This document shows positions 63,895-64,000 of a stretch of DNA of 64,000 nucleotides, one piece after another; position 1 is the stretch's first letter, and the number at the start of each line of letters is the position of its first letter. The stretch is from Streptomyces abyssomicinicus. Its GTDB lineage: Bacteria; Actinomycetota; Actinomycetes; Streptomycetales; Streptomycetaceae. The stretch spans positions 468,180 through 532,179 of the forward strand of contig NZ_BBZI01000005.1 in the NCBI RefSeq assembly GCF_008974245.1. Reading direction: 5' to 3'. The notes beneath the pieces are model-generated. The model saw only the letters and a program-made list of their open reading frames with translations. It searched no databases and was not told where the DNA came from. Both the position numbers and the translations under genes were made by a program.

Positions 63895-63922
63895 GAAGGC
63901 GCAGGAGGGGCAGGAGGCGGAC

Positions 63923-64000
63923 TCAGCGCAGGATCTGCCCGAGCGCCGCCAGCAGACGGTCGACGTCCTCGTCGTCGTTGTACGGGGCCAGACCCACCCG
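63923..64000 (-). CDS. class V aminotransferase/cysteine desulfurase-like protein, C-terminal end
   Basis: Only the last 25 residues are inside the window: RVGLAPYNDDEDVDRLLAAL, then GQILR and TGA. The RxGLAPYN...EVDRLL pattern is the usual C-terminal end of cysteine-desulfurase-like class V aminotransferases, where the Arg helps bind the substrate carboxylate. The gene continues beyond the right edge. It is convergent with the small hypothetical gene. Confidence 0.6.
   Translation of the reverse strand, partial: RVGLAPYNDDEDVDRLLAALGQILR

Overview
The window looks like chromosomal DNA from a Streptomyces. GC content is very high, third codon positions are almost all G or C, GTG and TTG starts occur, and several genes are Streptomyces hallmarks: a two-domain geosmin synthase, a subtilisin-inhibitor-like protein, an OleD-type macrolide glycosyltransferase, an alditol oxidase, a DUF574 methyltransferase and an SAV2148-type HEPN protein. 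I see no rRNA, tRNA, transposase, integrase, phage gene or CRISPR array. About 55 real genes cover most of the window.

Layout. 1-9 kb: the start of an amidinotransferase gene (cut by the left edge), then small metabolic and regulatory genes (PPOX-fold protein, a broken alpha/beta hydrolase, nucleotidyltransferase, SRPBCC, aldo/keto reductase, acetoacetate-decarboxylase-like protein, a WYL regulator divergent from a DinB protein, another DinB protein, a VOC protein). 9-15 kb: a terpenoid patch with a MonCI/Lsd18-like FAD epoxidase, an isoprenyl diphosphate synthase homologue, a DUF574 methyltransferase and geosmin synthase. 15-17.6 kb: an M24 peptidase and a kinase-fold protein lacking its catalytic Asp. 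17.7-25 kb: treZ, treY and treX for making trehalose from glycogen, with an SSI-type inhibitor gene set between treZ and treY on the other strand. 25-30.5 kb: HEPN protein, DEDDh exonuclease, phosphotransferase, two decayed genes and a large secreted protein.

31-40.5 kb is a coherent sulfur assimilation operon: a cysteine-ending leader peptide, sirA, a small zinc-ribbon protein, cysH, cysC, cysD, cysN, a sulfonate-type ABC importer and a sirohydrochlorin chelatase. Sulfate is activated by CysDN, reduced by CysH and then SirA, and the chelatase supplies SirA's siroheme. Overlapping start and stop codons show tight translational coupling.

40.5-64 kb: DUF1697 protein, flavoprotein, macrolide glycosyltransferase, an iron-siderophore ABC transporter whose divergent promoter carries a textbook iron box, carboxylesterase, homocysteine methyltransferase, BrkB membrane protein, AidB-like acyl-CoA dehydrogenase, a 440-bp hexamer-repeat block, enterochelin esterase, DUF4097 lipoprotein, ThuA protein, alditol oxidase, a radical SAM protein with unusual cysteine spacing, YitT and SulP membrane proteins, and the tail of a class V aminotransferase cut by the right edge.

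The best leads are the prenyl-synthase/epoxidase pair with a TTA-containing short frame in front, the sulfur-operon leader peptide, the CX8CX2C radical SAM protein and the large hexamer repeat block. All family assignments come from reading motifs; no database search was run.
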